Origin: Lachnospiraceae bacterium
GTDB taxonomy: Bacteria > Bacillota > Clostridia > Lachnospirales > Lachnospiraceae
Direction: 5' to 3'
Length of the DNA: 64,000 nt
NCBI GenBank assembly: GCA_017546025.1
Contig: JAFYYS010000014.1
Location: 1 to 64,000, forward strand
Shown: one piece after another, positions 25,311-32,948 of the stretch
Layout: the number at the start of each line of letters is the position of its first letter
How positions within the stretch are numbered: position 1 is the stretch's first letter
Position numbers and translations under genes: made by a program
The notes under the pieces: model-generated
Told to the model about the DNA's origin: nothing
Databases searched by the model: none
What the model saw: the letters and a program-made list of their open reading frames with translations, nothing else

Positions 25311-26741
25311 ATGGAAACATCCCTCGAGATTGACCTCGCGTCATTCCCTGCTGAGGAACCCGGGCGGCAGTATGCGTTCATCCGTGTTCTGAAGGACATG
25401 GTCGCGGAGAAAAGGAAACTTCTCGGCCGTGACCTGACGATGCATGTTGAAACCTTCGGCTGCCAGATGAACGAAAAGGATTCCGAAAAGCTTGCCGGCA
25501 TACTTTCGCAGATCGGTTATGTTCAGATTGAATCCGAAGAGGCTGACCTGGTGCTTTATAACACCTGTACGGTTCGGGAAAATGCCAACACGCGCGTTTA
25601 CGGCAGGGTCGGATATCTCGGCAGACTGAAAAAGCAGAACCCTGAAATGCTGATTCTTCTTTGCGGATGCATGATGCAGGAGGAAGAGGAAGTCGAGAAG
25701 GTCAAAAAGACATACCGCTTCGTCGATGTCGTTTTCGGAACACATAACATTTATATGCTTGCCGAGCTTTTGTACAGACGGTTCACAACGGGCAGTCAGG
25801 TTATCGATGTCCGTAAAGAAGCCGACCGGATTGTGGAAGACCTTCCGAGCCTTCGAAAATACGGCTTTAAGGCAGGCGTTAACATCATGTACGGCTGCAA
25901 TAACTTCTGTACGTATTGTATCGTTCCGTATGTGCGCGGACGGGAACGCTCCCGTAACCCGATTGACATCGTCAGGGAGACCGAGCAGCTCGTTAAGGAA
26001 GGCGTCCGGGAGGTCATGCTTCTCGGTCAGAACGTGAATTCCTACGGAAAGACGCTTGAGCCGCAGGTTTCCTTTGCAGAATTGATCCGCGATGTTGCGG
26101 CGGTTCCCGGATTGCTTCGAGTCCGGTTCATGACGCCGCATCCGAAGGATATTTCGGAAGATCTTCTTAAGGAGATTGCAAGAAACCCGAAAATCTGCAA
26201 CCACATCCACCTTCCGCTACAGTCGGGAAGCACGGAACTTTTACGGAAGATGAACCGCCATTACACGAAGGAGCAGTTCATCGCCCTTACGAAAAGAATT
26301 CGTGAAATCATTCCCGATGCCGCGATTACGACCGATATCATCATCGGTTTTCCGGGCGAAACGGAAGAGGATTTCAACGATACGCTTGAAGTCATCAAAG
26401 AAGCACGCTTCATGAGCGCCTTCACATTCATCTATTCCAAAAGGCACGGCACGCCGGCAGCGGATATGCCCGATCAGGTTCCCGAGGAAGTCAGCGCGGA
26501 CCGGATGAAGCGGCTTTTGAAGGTTGTCGGAAGCACCGCGGAGGCGGAAGCCGTCAAACTGACCGGAAAAACGGTTCCGGTCCTTTGCGAAGTATACAAG
26601 GAGAATACCGGCTTCATGACGGGCCGCCTTGAGAACAATCTTTTATGTCATTTTCCTTCGGAGGCATCGTTACTCGGACAGATTGTCAACGTCCGCCTCA
26701 CGGAGTGCGCAGGGTTCTATTATCTCGGAGAATTGGTCTGA
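25311..26741 (+). CDS. miaB: tRNA-2-methylthio-N6-dimethylallyladenosine synthase
   Basis: A 476-residue radical SAM methylthiotransferase that adds a methylthio group to i6A37 of tRNAs reading codons starting with U. It has the N-terminal UPF0004 domain (HVETFGCQMNEKDSEK, LLCGCMMQ), the radical SAM triad Cys196, Cys200 and Cys203 in GCNNFCTYC followed by VPYVRGRERSR (the MiaB rather than MtaB signature), and a C-terminal TRAM domain. An N-terminal extension of about 40 residues precedes the first domain, common in clostridial MiaB. A second family member, MtaB, lies near 46 kb. Confidence 0.96.
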   Translation: METSLEIDLASFPAEEPGRQYAFIRVLKDMVAEKRKLLGRDLTMHVETFGCQMNEKDSEKLAGILSQIGYVQIESEEADLVLYNTCTVRENANTRVYGRVGYLGRLKKQNPEMLILLCGCMMQEEEEVEKVKKTYRFVDVVFGTHNIYMLAELLYRRFTTGSQVIDVRKEADRIVEDLPSLRKYGFKAGVNIMYGCNNFCTYCIVPYVRGRERSRNPIDIVRETEQLVKEGVREVMLLGQNVNSYGKTLEPQVSFAELIRDVAAVPGLLRVRFMTPHPKDISEDLLKEIARNPKICNHIHLPLQSGSTELLRKMNRHYTKEQFIALTKRIREIIPDAAITTDIIIGFPGETEEDFNDTLEVIKEARFMSAFTFIYSKRHGTPAADMPDQVPEEVSADRMKRLLKVVGSTAEAEAVKLTGKTVPVLCEVYKENTGFMTGRLENNLLCHFPSEASLLGQIVNVRLTECAGFYYLGELV

Positions 26742-26756
26742 TTTTCGGAGGACTTT

Positions 26757-27905
26757 ATGAAGAAAAAGTGGAATCGGCTGAAAGAAATCATTAGACTGTT
26801 CCGGTTAGACATGATCTTTTTGATCGTCGGACTGTATTTCGCACTGTGCTTTTCCATCTATCTGATACTTCGTCTCGAAGACATGGAAACGCCTTTCTGG
26901 GACGTTGTCTGCTTTAACCTGTTAACGGTCACCGGTAACGATTACATTTACGTAGACAGCCCCTGGGCACGTGTGATGGGCATCTTCATGCTGATTCTCG
27001 GCATGTTCGGCTTATCATCGATTACAGGTTATGTTTCATCCGCATTTGTTGCGAGAAGACTGAATCCGGAGAGAGGAGTGAAGAAGATGCAGACCATGAC
27101 CGACCACATCATCATCTGCGGCTATAAAAACGATGTCAAAGGACTGATTCTCGGAATTCTCCGTAAGAACCGCAATCTGTCCGCTTCGGACATCATTCTG
27201 ATCAATAACGCGGACGACGGCAAAATGCAGGTCATCCGTGACGATGACGAGCTGAAGGGCCTTAATCTGTTACGCGGCGATTTCACCGAGGAGCAGACCT
27301 TACTGAAGGCAAATGTGAAACGCGCCTCCAAGGTGCTGATCATCGGCGAAGCGCAGGACAATCTCGATGACGAGCTGGTGGATTCCCGTGTTTTCGTTGC
27401 GGCACTTTTGACCAGCAAGCTGAATCCCAACTGTCATATCTGTGCCGAAATCCGTACGGAACGGTACAAAAACTATCTTGAAAACCAGCACTGCGCTGAG
27501 GTTGTGTATGTTGAGGGTTATACGAGATACATTCTTTCCACATCTACGAATTACAGCGGAATGAGTAAGGTCATGTCGTCGTTTCTCGATGACGGTGACG
27601 GCATTTCCGTTCAGATAGCGCCGATTTCCGAAAAGTGGGTCGGAAAGACGTTCGGCGAGCTTTTTTCCTGGTATAAAAAAGAACAGAATATATTGCTGCT
27701 CGGTGTTTTGGAGAACATGGGCGTTGAGAAGGAACTGAAGCATCAGATTCTTTCCGAGGCGCAGAAATCGATGAATTACGGCGAGATCATCCAAAACCTG
27801 AAGTCGGTTAAGACACTGGAAACCAACCGGCCGCATCTGAATCCGGGTGATGACTTCGTTCTTTCAAAGAACATGGGGGCCATCATCTTAGGCGTTGAAA
27901 TCTGA
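26757..27905 (+). CDS. Two-TM ion channel with RCK/TrkA-N domains and a non-canonical selectivity filter
   Basis: A 382-residue membrane protein. Two hydrophobic helices (about 18-38 and 70-93) flank a pore loop, followed by a Rossmann-type TrkA-N/RCK domain from about residue 115 (DHIIICGYKNDVKGLI) and a probable TrkA-C-like tail from about 280. The architecture is that of RCK-gated potassium channels such as MthK, but the filter position reads TVTGND (Thr57-Asp62) instead of TVGYGD. A Gly-Asn pair at this position resembles the filter of CASTOR/POLLUX-type channels. Ion selectivity is therefore uncertain. It starts 15 bases after miaB and overlaps the region of the next gene, a cyclic-nucleotide-binding protein. 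Confidence 0.82.
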   Translation: MKKKWNRLKEIIRLFRLDMIFLIVGLYFALCFSIYLILRLEDMETPFWDVVCFNLLTVTGNDYIYVDSPWARVMGIFMLILGMFGLSSITGYVSSAFVARRLNPERGVKKMQTMTDHIIICGYKNDVKGLILGILRKNRNLSASDIILINNADDGKMQVIRDDDELKGLNLLRGDFTEEQTLLKANVKRASKVLIIGEAQDNLDDELVDSRVFVAALLTSKLNPNCHICAEIRTERYKNYLENQHCAEVVYVEGYTRYILSTSTNYSGMSKVMSSFLDDGDGISVQIAPISEKWVGKTFGELFSWYKKEQNILLLGVLENMGVEKELKHQILSEAQKSMNYGEIIQNLKSVKTLETNRPHLNPGDDFVLSKNMGAIILGVEI

Positions 27906-27937
27906 TGACAATCGGAGCACAGACAAGGAGGAGCGAC

Positions 27938-28420
27938 ATGGACTATAAGGAAAGCTTACGGTCATTTCCGTTACTGGCCGATATTGACGAAGTGGATCTT
28001 GATGCTTTGTCATCCTATCTGCACGAAAAGAAATTCAGTGCCGGCACCGACATCGTAACCGAGGGAGATGACGGCGACGTGATGTTTTTACTTCTTAAGG
28101 GAAGCGTCGACATCATCAAGAAGACCGTCTTCGGCGACAGCTTCGTCGTGACGACCCTGGATGATTCGATGAACTGCGTATTCGGTGAGATGGCCATGAT
28201 TGACCACGACAAGCGTTCGAGCACGGTCCGAGCCAAAACAGACTGCGTGACGATGACGGTTAACCAGCGGGACTTCGACCAGTTCTGCACGGATTACCCG
28301 AAATGCGGCGTAAAGCTTTTGCGGCTGATCAGCATCAACCTTGTCAGAAACATCCGAAAGGAAAATGAGAACCTTAAGCTTGTGTACCAGGCTTTGATAG
28401 AAGAAATCGAGAAGGGCTGA
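27938..28420 (+). CDS. Free-standing cyclic-nucleotide-binding domain protein
   Basis: A 160-residue protein that is essentially one CRP/cNMP-binding domain. The phosphate-binding cassette reads FGEMAMIDHDKRSSTVRA, keeping the Glu and Arg that contact a cyclic nucleotide in known family members. There is no DNA-binding helix-turn-helix, so it is not a CRP-type regulator; a short C-terminal helix follows (about 130-160). The start is chosen at the ATG preceded by AAGGAGG at 27925-27931; an upstream ATG at 27905 overlaps the channel stop. Sited between a channel and a hydrolase-ligase fusion, it could act as a separately encoded sensor; this is inference. Confidence 0.83.
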   Translation: MDYKESLRSFPLLADIDEVDLDALSSYLHEKKFSAGTDIVTEGDDGDVMFLLLKGSVDIIKKTVFGDSFVVTTLDDSMNCVFGEMAMIDHDKRSSTVRAKTDCVTMTVNQRDFDQFCTDYPKCGVKLLRLISINLVRNIRKENENLKLVYQALIEEIEKG

Positions 28421-28434
28421 GGAGGAAAACATTC

Positions 28435-30870
28435 ATGTTTAAGATGGATGAGCTGTTGCTGTTCGTACTGATCACGTATTTTCCGGACGATGCGCCTCTT
28501 TATACGGTTTTGGGCTATGAGGGCAAGACGGTAAGGGAATACCTCGACGGCATCAAATGGGATGAGATTGATGACGCGAAGGAATACACGTCCTTTATGA
28601 ACGGCTTCGACTTCAAGAACATCATCATGGCACTTCGTAACAACGAGAAGGTATCGGGTGCGCGCATAGTGGAGACACACCGCGATGAGGCTTACGGCGG
28701 TGGCGGCGGCATCTCTGCCATTTTCCTTTGCGACGAATATAAGGAAGCCGTTGTCGCGTTCCGCGGAACCGCTGACAACGAGTGGATTGATGACTGCGTC
28801 GGCGCCAATAAGATCGATACCTTACAGCAGATTAATGCGATGGAATGGTTTAAGCTTTCGTATGAAAAGCTTCGTCTTGAGGACTATACGATTACCGTGA
28901 CCGGTCACTCAAAGGGCGGCAACAAAGCCAAGTACATCGGCATCTTAAGCGATATTCCGGACCGTGCCGTATCCTTTGACGGGCAGGGCTTTTCCGATGA
29001 GTTCATCGAGCATTACCGCAAGCGCATCCAGAAGCGTCAGGGCGTCATTGAAAACCACAACATCGATTTCGACTATGTCAACATTCTGATGAACGATGTC
29101 GGCAGGAAGACGTATTATGTCGGCTATGATTACGGCAAGCACGGCTTTGCCGAGAGCCATTGCCCTAACACGTTCATGAATTTCGGTGAGAACGGCGAGT
29201 ATACGATGCAGGTCAATCCGAACGGACAGCGTCCGGAAATGCAGATTCTCGATCAGTTCTTCAACAGCATGATCCGTTCCGGCGTCAGCAAGAAGGAACA
29301 GGAGGAGACGAACCGCCTTGTCGGCATTCTCGTGGAGAAAGGCTTTGCCATCGGCAAGGAGCAGACGGTTTCGGAGTATATCAACCTTCTTTGTGACCTC
29401 GTCGGCGACCCGCAGTACAGCGACAATACGGCGTATCTGTTTGCGTTCTGCATCAAATATTCAAAGCTTAACAAAGATTTCTTAAAGACCCTGAAGGATC
29501 TGATGCACAATTTCGGTGCAGACGATGTTGTCAGAATCATCAACATGCTTGAAGGTCTTGTGAATTCGAAGAAGTTCAGCACAATCGTTAACCTTTCCGA
29601 TTTCCTGATTCATCACGTGAACCGCATCGTCGTTTCGCAGGTGCAGAATTTCTGCAGTAAGAAATACGGCATCCAGCTCTCGCAGGACCAGGTGCGCGGC
29701 GTTTTGCAGATTGTCAGCCTGACCAAGGAAATGATGAAGACGCTCGAAATCAAGATGGACGGCAGCGATATCGTTGTGTCCGAAGAGGATGATGACGAGA
29801 GCGTATTGCGTGTTCCTGAGGATATGAAGATTGTCGTTTTGGCAGGCGGTCTTTCGAATGAGCGTAACATGTCGCTTCGAAGCGGTTATGTCGTATCAAA
29901 GGTGCTTGCCGAGAAAGGCTATCAGGTCATCCTGCTCGACTCGTTCATGGGCTACGGCGATCATGAAAAGAATATCGCGGATGCCTTCGCCAATCCCGCA
30001 AAATACTCGCTTGAGCCCGGCAACATTCCGAACGACATTCCGGATCTCTGGGCAGTAAGAAAGAGAAGAGTCGACCAGTCGCCTTCCTACTTCGGCCCGA
30101 ACGTACTGCAGATCTGCCGTCAGGCCGACCTCGTTTTCATTGCGCTTCACGGCGCTGAGGGTGAGAACGGCAAGGTGCAGGCGGCTTTCGATCTGTTGGG
30201 CATCGATTATACCGGCTGCGATTATTTCTCGTCGGCTCTGTCCTCCAATAAGGCGGTTTCGAAGCAGCTGCTGATTGAGCAGAACATCCCCGTTCCGAAG
30301 GGCTTTGTAACGTACCGCGGTGAAGAAGCTGTCTTCCCTGAAGACCGTAACATGCATTATCCGGTTATTGTAAAGCCCAACAACGGCGGCATCGGCCTCG
30401 GCATTTCCGTGGCGAGTGACCGTGCGTCCTACGCAAAAGCGTTAAAGGATGCGTTCCGTTGGGAGAGCGAGATTCTCGTTGAAGAATATGTAACCGGACG
30501 TGAATTTGCCGTCGGTACCGTGGACGGCAAGGCATTGCCTGTTCTCGAGGTTCTTCCTTTCCGGACATCCGATGTCGAGACCGCACTTTCCATCCGCGGT
30601 GAAAAGATCAGAAAGTGTCCTGCGGATATCCCCGCAGAGCTTTCCGATAAGCTGAAGGCGACTGCAGAGGCGGTTGTTGACACGCTCGGTGTGCAGGCTT
30701 ACGGCAAAGTGGACTTCATCGTCCGCGAGGACGGCTCGTTTGTATGCCTCGAATGCGACTCCCTGCCGCAGCTTTACCAGGATGCACATCTTGTATTGGA
30801 GGCTCAGGCTGCCGGCATTTCGTTCGGCGAACTGTGTGACCGGATTTTAGAGATGAGCCTTCGCAATTAG
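28435..30870 (+). CDS. Fusion: Mbeg1/DUF2974-type alpha/beta hydrolase and D-Ala-D-Ala-ligase-like ATP-grasp enzyme
   Basis: An 811-residue two-part protein. Residues 1-250 resemble the Mbeg1/DUF2974 lipase-like family: AVVAFRGTADNEWIDD, nucleophile Ser159 in TGHSKGGNKAKY, probable acid Asp182 in SFDGQGF, and a candidate His242. A helical region (about 270-450) links to a ligase part from Met464: VVLAGGLSNERNMSLRSG, ALHGAEGENGKVQAAFDLLGI, VIVKPNNGGIGLGIS, EEYVTGREFAVG and GKVDFIVREDGSFVCLE. The metal-site motif reads ECDSLPQ where D-Ala ligases usually have ENTxPG, and the FYDYEAKY-type loop is shortened, so the substrate may not be D-Ala plus D-Ala. It follows the cNMP sensor by 14 bases. 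No stop or frameshift separates the halves. Confidence 0.85.
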   Translation: MFKMDELLLFVLITYFPDDAPLYTVLGYEGKTVREYLDGIKWDEIDDAKEYTSFMNGFDFKNIIMALRNNEKVSGARIVETHRDEAYGGGGGISAIFLCDEYKEAVVAFRGTADNEWIDDCVGANKIDTLQQINAMEWFKLSYEKLRLEDYTITVTGHSKGGNKAKYIGILSDIPDRAVSFDGQGFSDEFIEHYRKRIQKRQGVIENHNIDFDYVNILMNDVGRKTYYVGYDYGKHGFAESHCPNTFMNFGENGEYTMQVNPNGQRPEMQILDQFFNSMIRSGVSKKEQEETNRLVGILVEKGFAIGKEQTVSEYINLLCDLVGDPQYSDNTAYLFAFCIKYSKLNKDFLKTLKDLMHNFGADDVVRIINMLEGLVNSKKFSTIVNLSDFLIHHVNRIVVSQVQNFCSKKYGIQLSQDQVRGVLQIVSLTKEMMKTLEIKMDGSDIVVSEEDDDESVLRVPEDMKIVVLAGGLSNERNMSLRSGYVVSKVLAEKGYQVILLDSFMGYGDHEKNIADAFANPAKYSLEPGNIPNDIPDLWAVRKRRVDQSPSYFGPNVLQICRQADLVFIALHGAEGENGKVQAAFDLLGIDYTGCDYFSSALSSNKAVSKQLLIEQNIPVPKGFVTYRGEEAVFPEDRNMHYPVIVKPNNGGIGLGISVASDRASYAKALKDAFRWESEILVEEYVTGREFAVGTVDGKALPVLEVLPFRTSDVETALSIRGEKIRKCPADIPAELSDKLKATAEAVVDTLGVQAYGKVDFIVREDGSFVCLECDSLPQLYQDAHLVLEAQAAGISFGELCDRILEMSLRN

Positions 30871-30871
30871 G

Positions 30872-30926
30872 CATGGCATTTGCCATGGAAAATGTGACAT
30901 GCGTCCTTACGGCGCGGTTACATTTT
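30872..30926. other. Two intergenic hairpins after the ligase fusion
   Basis: The first is CATGGCA-TT-TGCCATG (30872-30878/30881-30887). The second pairs AAAATGTGAC (30889-30898) with GTTACATTTT (30917-30926), with one G-U pair and an 18-base loop that can itself form GCG/CGC. The second could be a weak terminator for the upstream operon. The first shares its core palindrome with 1207-1220. Confidence 0.55.
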
Positions 30927-30930
30927 ATGC

Positions 30931-30959
30931 TTGTAAAAACGGATATCGTATTGTATAAT
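30931..30959 (+). promoter_or_regulatory. Promoter of tRNA-Ser
   Basis: TTGTAA (30931-30936), 17-base spacer, perfect TATAAT (30954-30959), 16 bases before the tRNA. Confidence 0.78.
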
Positions 30960-30975
30960 GGCATTCGTTAGGCAT

Positions 30976-31064
30976 GGAGGAGTACCCAAGTGGCTGAAGG
31001 GTCTGGCTTCGAACACCAGTAGGTCGGGAATACCGGCGCAAGGGTTCAAATCCCTTCTCCTCCG
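30976..31064 (+). tRNA. tRNA-Ser (anticodon CGA)
   Basis: An 89-base tRNA with acceptor GGAGGAG/CTCCTCC, discriminator G, a long variable arm (CGG GAATA CCG) and T-arm AAGGG TTCAAAT CCCTT, all as in serine tRNAs. The anticodon loop TTCGAAC gives CGA, reading UCG. The top pair of the anticodon stem would be C-A, leaving four standard pairs. CCA is not encoded. Confidence 0.9.
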
Positions 31065-31076
31065 TAACAGAAAGCG

Positions 31077-31101
31077 AAAGCCCGATGATGTCGGGCTTTT
31101 T
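31077..31101 (+). terminator. Terminator after tRNA-Ser
   Basis: A 9-bp stem AAAGCCCGA/TCGGGCTTT (31077-31085 with 31091-31099), TGATG loop, five-T tail. The next gene starts 40 bases later. Confidence 0.92.
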
Positions 31102-31141
31102 GCTTTTCGTGCCACAGACTGTTTTAAACGGAGATGAGAGA

Positions 31142-32164
31142 ATGAAGAAAGCAATTCTTTTGATGACGGCGTGTATCCTTTTCTGTCTTGCCGGATGTAT
31201 GGCGAAGCCGGACGGACCGAAGGAAGATGTAACGGAAACACCGACAGCGACGCCCGAACCGACAAAGGAGGAACAGAAGATGACCGAAAAGCCCGAACCT
31301 ACGGTAACGAATACCCCTACGCCTACTCCCGCCTTAACGGACGAAAACGGCATGTATTATAAATGCCCCTCGGAATACCTTTCTAAGAGGGAAGGTGTAA
31401 CATACGGTTCGTTTAAGCGCGAAACCTATTATTCCGATTACTGTAAGCGCGAGCGTTATTATACGGTTTTGCTTCCTGCGGATTATTCGGAGGATAAGAA
31501 GTATCCTGTAGTTTACCTGCTTCACGGAATTTTCGGAGACGAGACTTCATTTGCTAAAGATGCGAAGATTCCGGTTCTGATCGGCAATATGGTTGCCGAC
31601 GGTCTGACCCGTGAGTTCATCCTTGTATGTCCCGCGATGTATGCTGCAGGCGAAGGAACCGCTCAGGCACCGGCGTTTGATGCGGAAGCATGTCTGCCGT
31701 ATGACCGTTTCCCGACGGAGCTTGTACAGTGCCTGATGCCGCATATCAACAAGACCTATTCCGTCATCGAAGGACGGGAAGGCACTTATATCGGCGGCTT
31801 CTCAATGGGCGGACGTGAAACGTTATATACGCTGATGCTGTATCCGGAGCTTTTTAAGTATGTATGCGCGATGGCTCCGGCTCCCGGCATGACGCCCGCA
31901 AAGGACGGCTTCATGGAGCATCCCGGATCGCTTAAAGAGGAAGAGGTCAGATTTGCCGAAGGCACCGATCTTCCCGAGAAAATCATCATCAACTGCGGCA
32001 CCCGTGACAGCGTTGTCGGAAAATTCCCGCTCGGGTATCATGAGCTGTTTACGAAGAACGGGATTGAACACCTTTGGTATGAAGTGCCCGGTGCCGACCA
32101 CGACATGACCACCCAGTATTCCGGAATGTTCAACTTCTTCCAACTGTTTGGAAAGGAATCATGA
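31142..32164 (+). CDS. Lipoprotein esterase, CE1/feruloyl-esterase-like
   Basis: A 340-residue secreted alpha/beta hydrolase. A lipoprotein signal ends in FCLAGC, followed by a Thr-Pro/Glu-rich linker of about 45 residues. The catalytic domain has YTVLLPADYSEDKKYPVVYLLHG (oxyanion region), nucleophile Ser221 in GGFSMGG, and a C-terminal GADHD carrying the probable catalytic His. This is the pattern of carbohydrate esterase family 1 (feruloyl or acetylxylan esterases), but the substrate is inferred. The ATG at 31142 is chosen over 31085, which would lie inside the tRNA terminator. It lies alone directly behind tRNA-Ser. Confidence 0.85.
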   Translation: MKKAILLMTACILFCLAGCMAKPDGPKEDVTETPTATPEPTKEEQKMTEKPEPTVTNTPTPTPALTDENGMYYKCPSEYLSKREGVTYGSFKRETYYSDYCKRERYYTVLLPADYSEDKKYPVVYLLHGIFGDETSFAKDAKIPVLIGNMVADGLTREFILVCPAMYAAGEGTAQAPAFDAEACLPYDRFPTELVQCLMPHINKTYSVIEGREGTYIGGFSMGGRETLYTLMLYPELFKYVCAMAPAPGMTPAKDGFMEHPGSLKEEEVRFAEGTDLPEKIIINCGTRDSVVGKFPLGYHELFTKNGIEHLWYEVPGADHDMTTQYSGMFNFFQLFGKES

Positions 32165-32211
32165 ATCTACTGTGAATTAAAAGTGAATTTGTGGAAACTA
32201 AAATCGCAATC

Positions 32212-32220
32212 TGTTATGAT
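32212..32220 (+). promoter_or_regulatory. Extended -10 promoter before small lipoprotein gene
   Basis: TGTTATGAT gives a TATGAT -10 (32215-32220) with TGn extension and no clear -35. The predicted start near 32227 lies inside the following hairpin, so that hairpin would form only in transcripts arriving from upstream. Confidence 0.5.
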
Positions 32221-32255
32221 TATGCCGAGGTTTGAATGCCTCGGCATAACTTTTT
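32220..32255 (+). terminator. Terminator after the esterase gene
   Basis: An 11-bp stem TTATGCCGAGG/CCTCGGCATAA (32220-32230 with 32239-32249), 8-base loop, then C and five T residues. It lies 20 bases before the next ATG and overlaps a candidate -10 box. Confidence 0.82.
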
Positions 32256-32274
32256 AGGCGAGGGAGATTACAAG

Positions 32275-32832
32275 ATGAAGAAGACTGTATTGTTTGTGTT
32301 TTTGACTGCCTTGGCCGTGTGCCTGTGTGCATGCGGAAAGAAAGCGGAAGGGGAGAATTCCGTGAAGGGTTCTTCGGGTGGCAGCAAAGAGACTGCGGCT
32401 CATCCGAACGTGCTTGAAAATGTCACGGAGAGTAACTACGTTAATGTCGTGAAGGATGTATTCGGAATTGAACTGAAGCAGGAAAACGGATGGACCGTTT
32501 CCGAAGTGTTAAGCCCGAACAAGGTGAACAACTTGCGGCTTACCTATAAGACGCCTGCAGACTTTGATTCGAACGCGTGGAACGCCTGGTTTGAGAACTT
32601 TGTTTCGTCTGCGCTCAGTGCTGACAAAGACGGAATATACGCGCTGGAAATCAATCCGGATACCGGTGCTGTTTCAAAGGGCGGTAAATACGCGGATGCA
32701 AAGAAATTTGTTGAAGAAGAGCATCTTTCATTCAGTTATTCCTTTGACGGAAACAGCATTCAGCTGATTCCTGTCTTCTATAATGATAATAAAGGCGGAG
32801 AGATTACTCTCAGTTTCACAAAAACCGAATAA
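32275..32832 (+). CDS. Small lipoprotein of unknown function
   Basis: A 185-residue protein I do not recognise. A signal peptide ends in the lipobox-like VCLCAC, then a short Gly/Ser-rich stretch and a single domain from about residue 45 (LENVTESNYVNVVKDVFGIELKQENGW) rich in aromatic and charged residues, ending in strands. No catalytic motif is visible. The ATG at 32275 starts a typical signal peptide; an in-frame ATG at 32236 lies in the terminator hairpin. It sits between a surface esterase and rpsT and probably faces the cell exterior. Confidence 0.8.
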   Translation: MKKTVLFVFLTALAVCLCACGKKAEGENSVKGSSGGSKETAAHPNVLENVTESNYVNVVKDVFGIELKQENGWTVSEVLSPNKVNNLRLTYKTPADFDSNAWNAWFENFVSSALSADKDGIYALEINPDTGAVSKGGKYADAKKFVEEEHLSFSYSFDGNSIQLIPVFYNDNKGGEITLSFTKTE

Positions 32833-32852
32833 TCCTCAAAAGAACGTTTAAG

Positions 32853-32883
32853 AAAAAAAGCCCATCGCCAAAGAAGCGACGGG
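32853..32883 (-). terminator. Distal terminator of rpsT (minus strand)
   Basis: Read on the minus strand: stem CCCGTCGC/GCGATGGG (one G-U pair; plus-strand positions 32861-32868 and 32876-32883) followed by C and seven T residues (complement of 32853-32859). Confidence 0.75.
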
Positions 32884-32891
32884 TCATGGGA

Positions 32892-32926
32892 AATAAAAAA
32901 GGAACGGTGGGTTAAGCCGTTCCTTT
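32892..32926 (-). terminator. Proximal terminator of rpsT (minus strand)
   Basis: Stem AAAGGAACGG/CCGTTCCTTT (32898-32907 with 32917-32926) with a T-rich tail on the minus strand (complement of 32892-32900). On the plus strand it is followed by CGTTTTCG, so it may also help stop transcription from the small lipoprotein gene. Confidence 0.85.
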
Positions 32927-32948
32927 CGTTTTCGTTGTAAACGGAAGA

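Noticed and set aside
26757-30870. A cyclic-nucleotide antiviral defence operon
   Set aside because: A sensor, a channel and a hydrolase are suggestive, but no cyclase is encoded nearby, the neighbours are housekeeping genes and there are no mobile-element marks.
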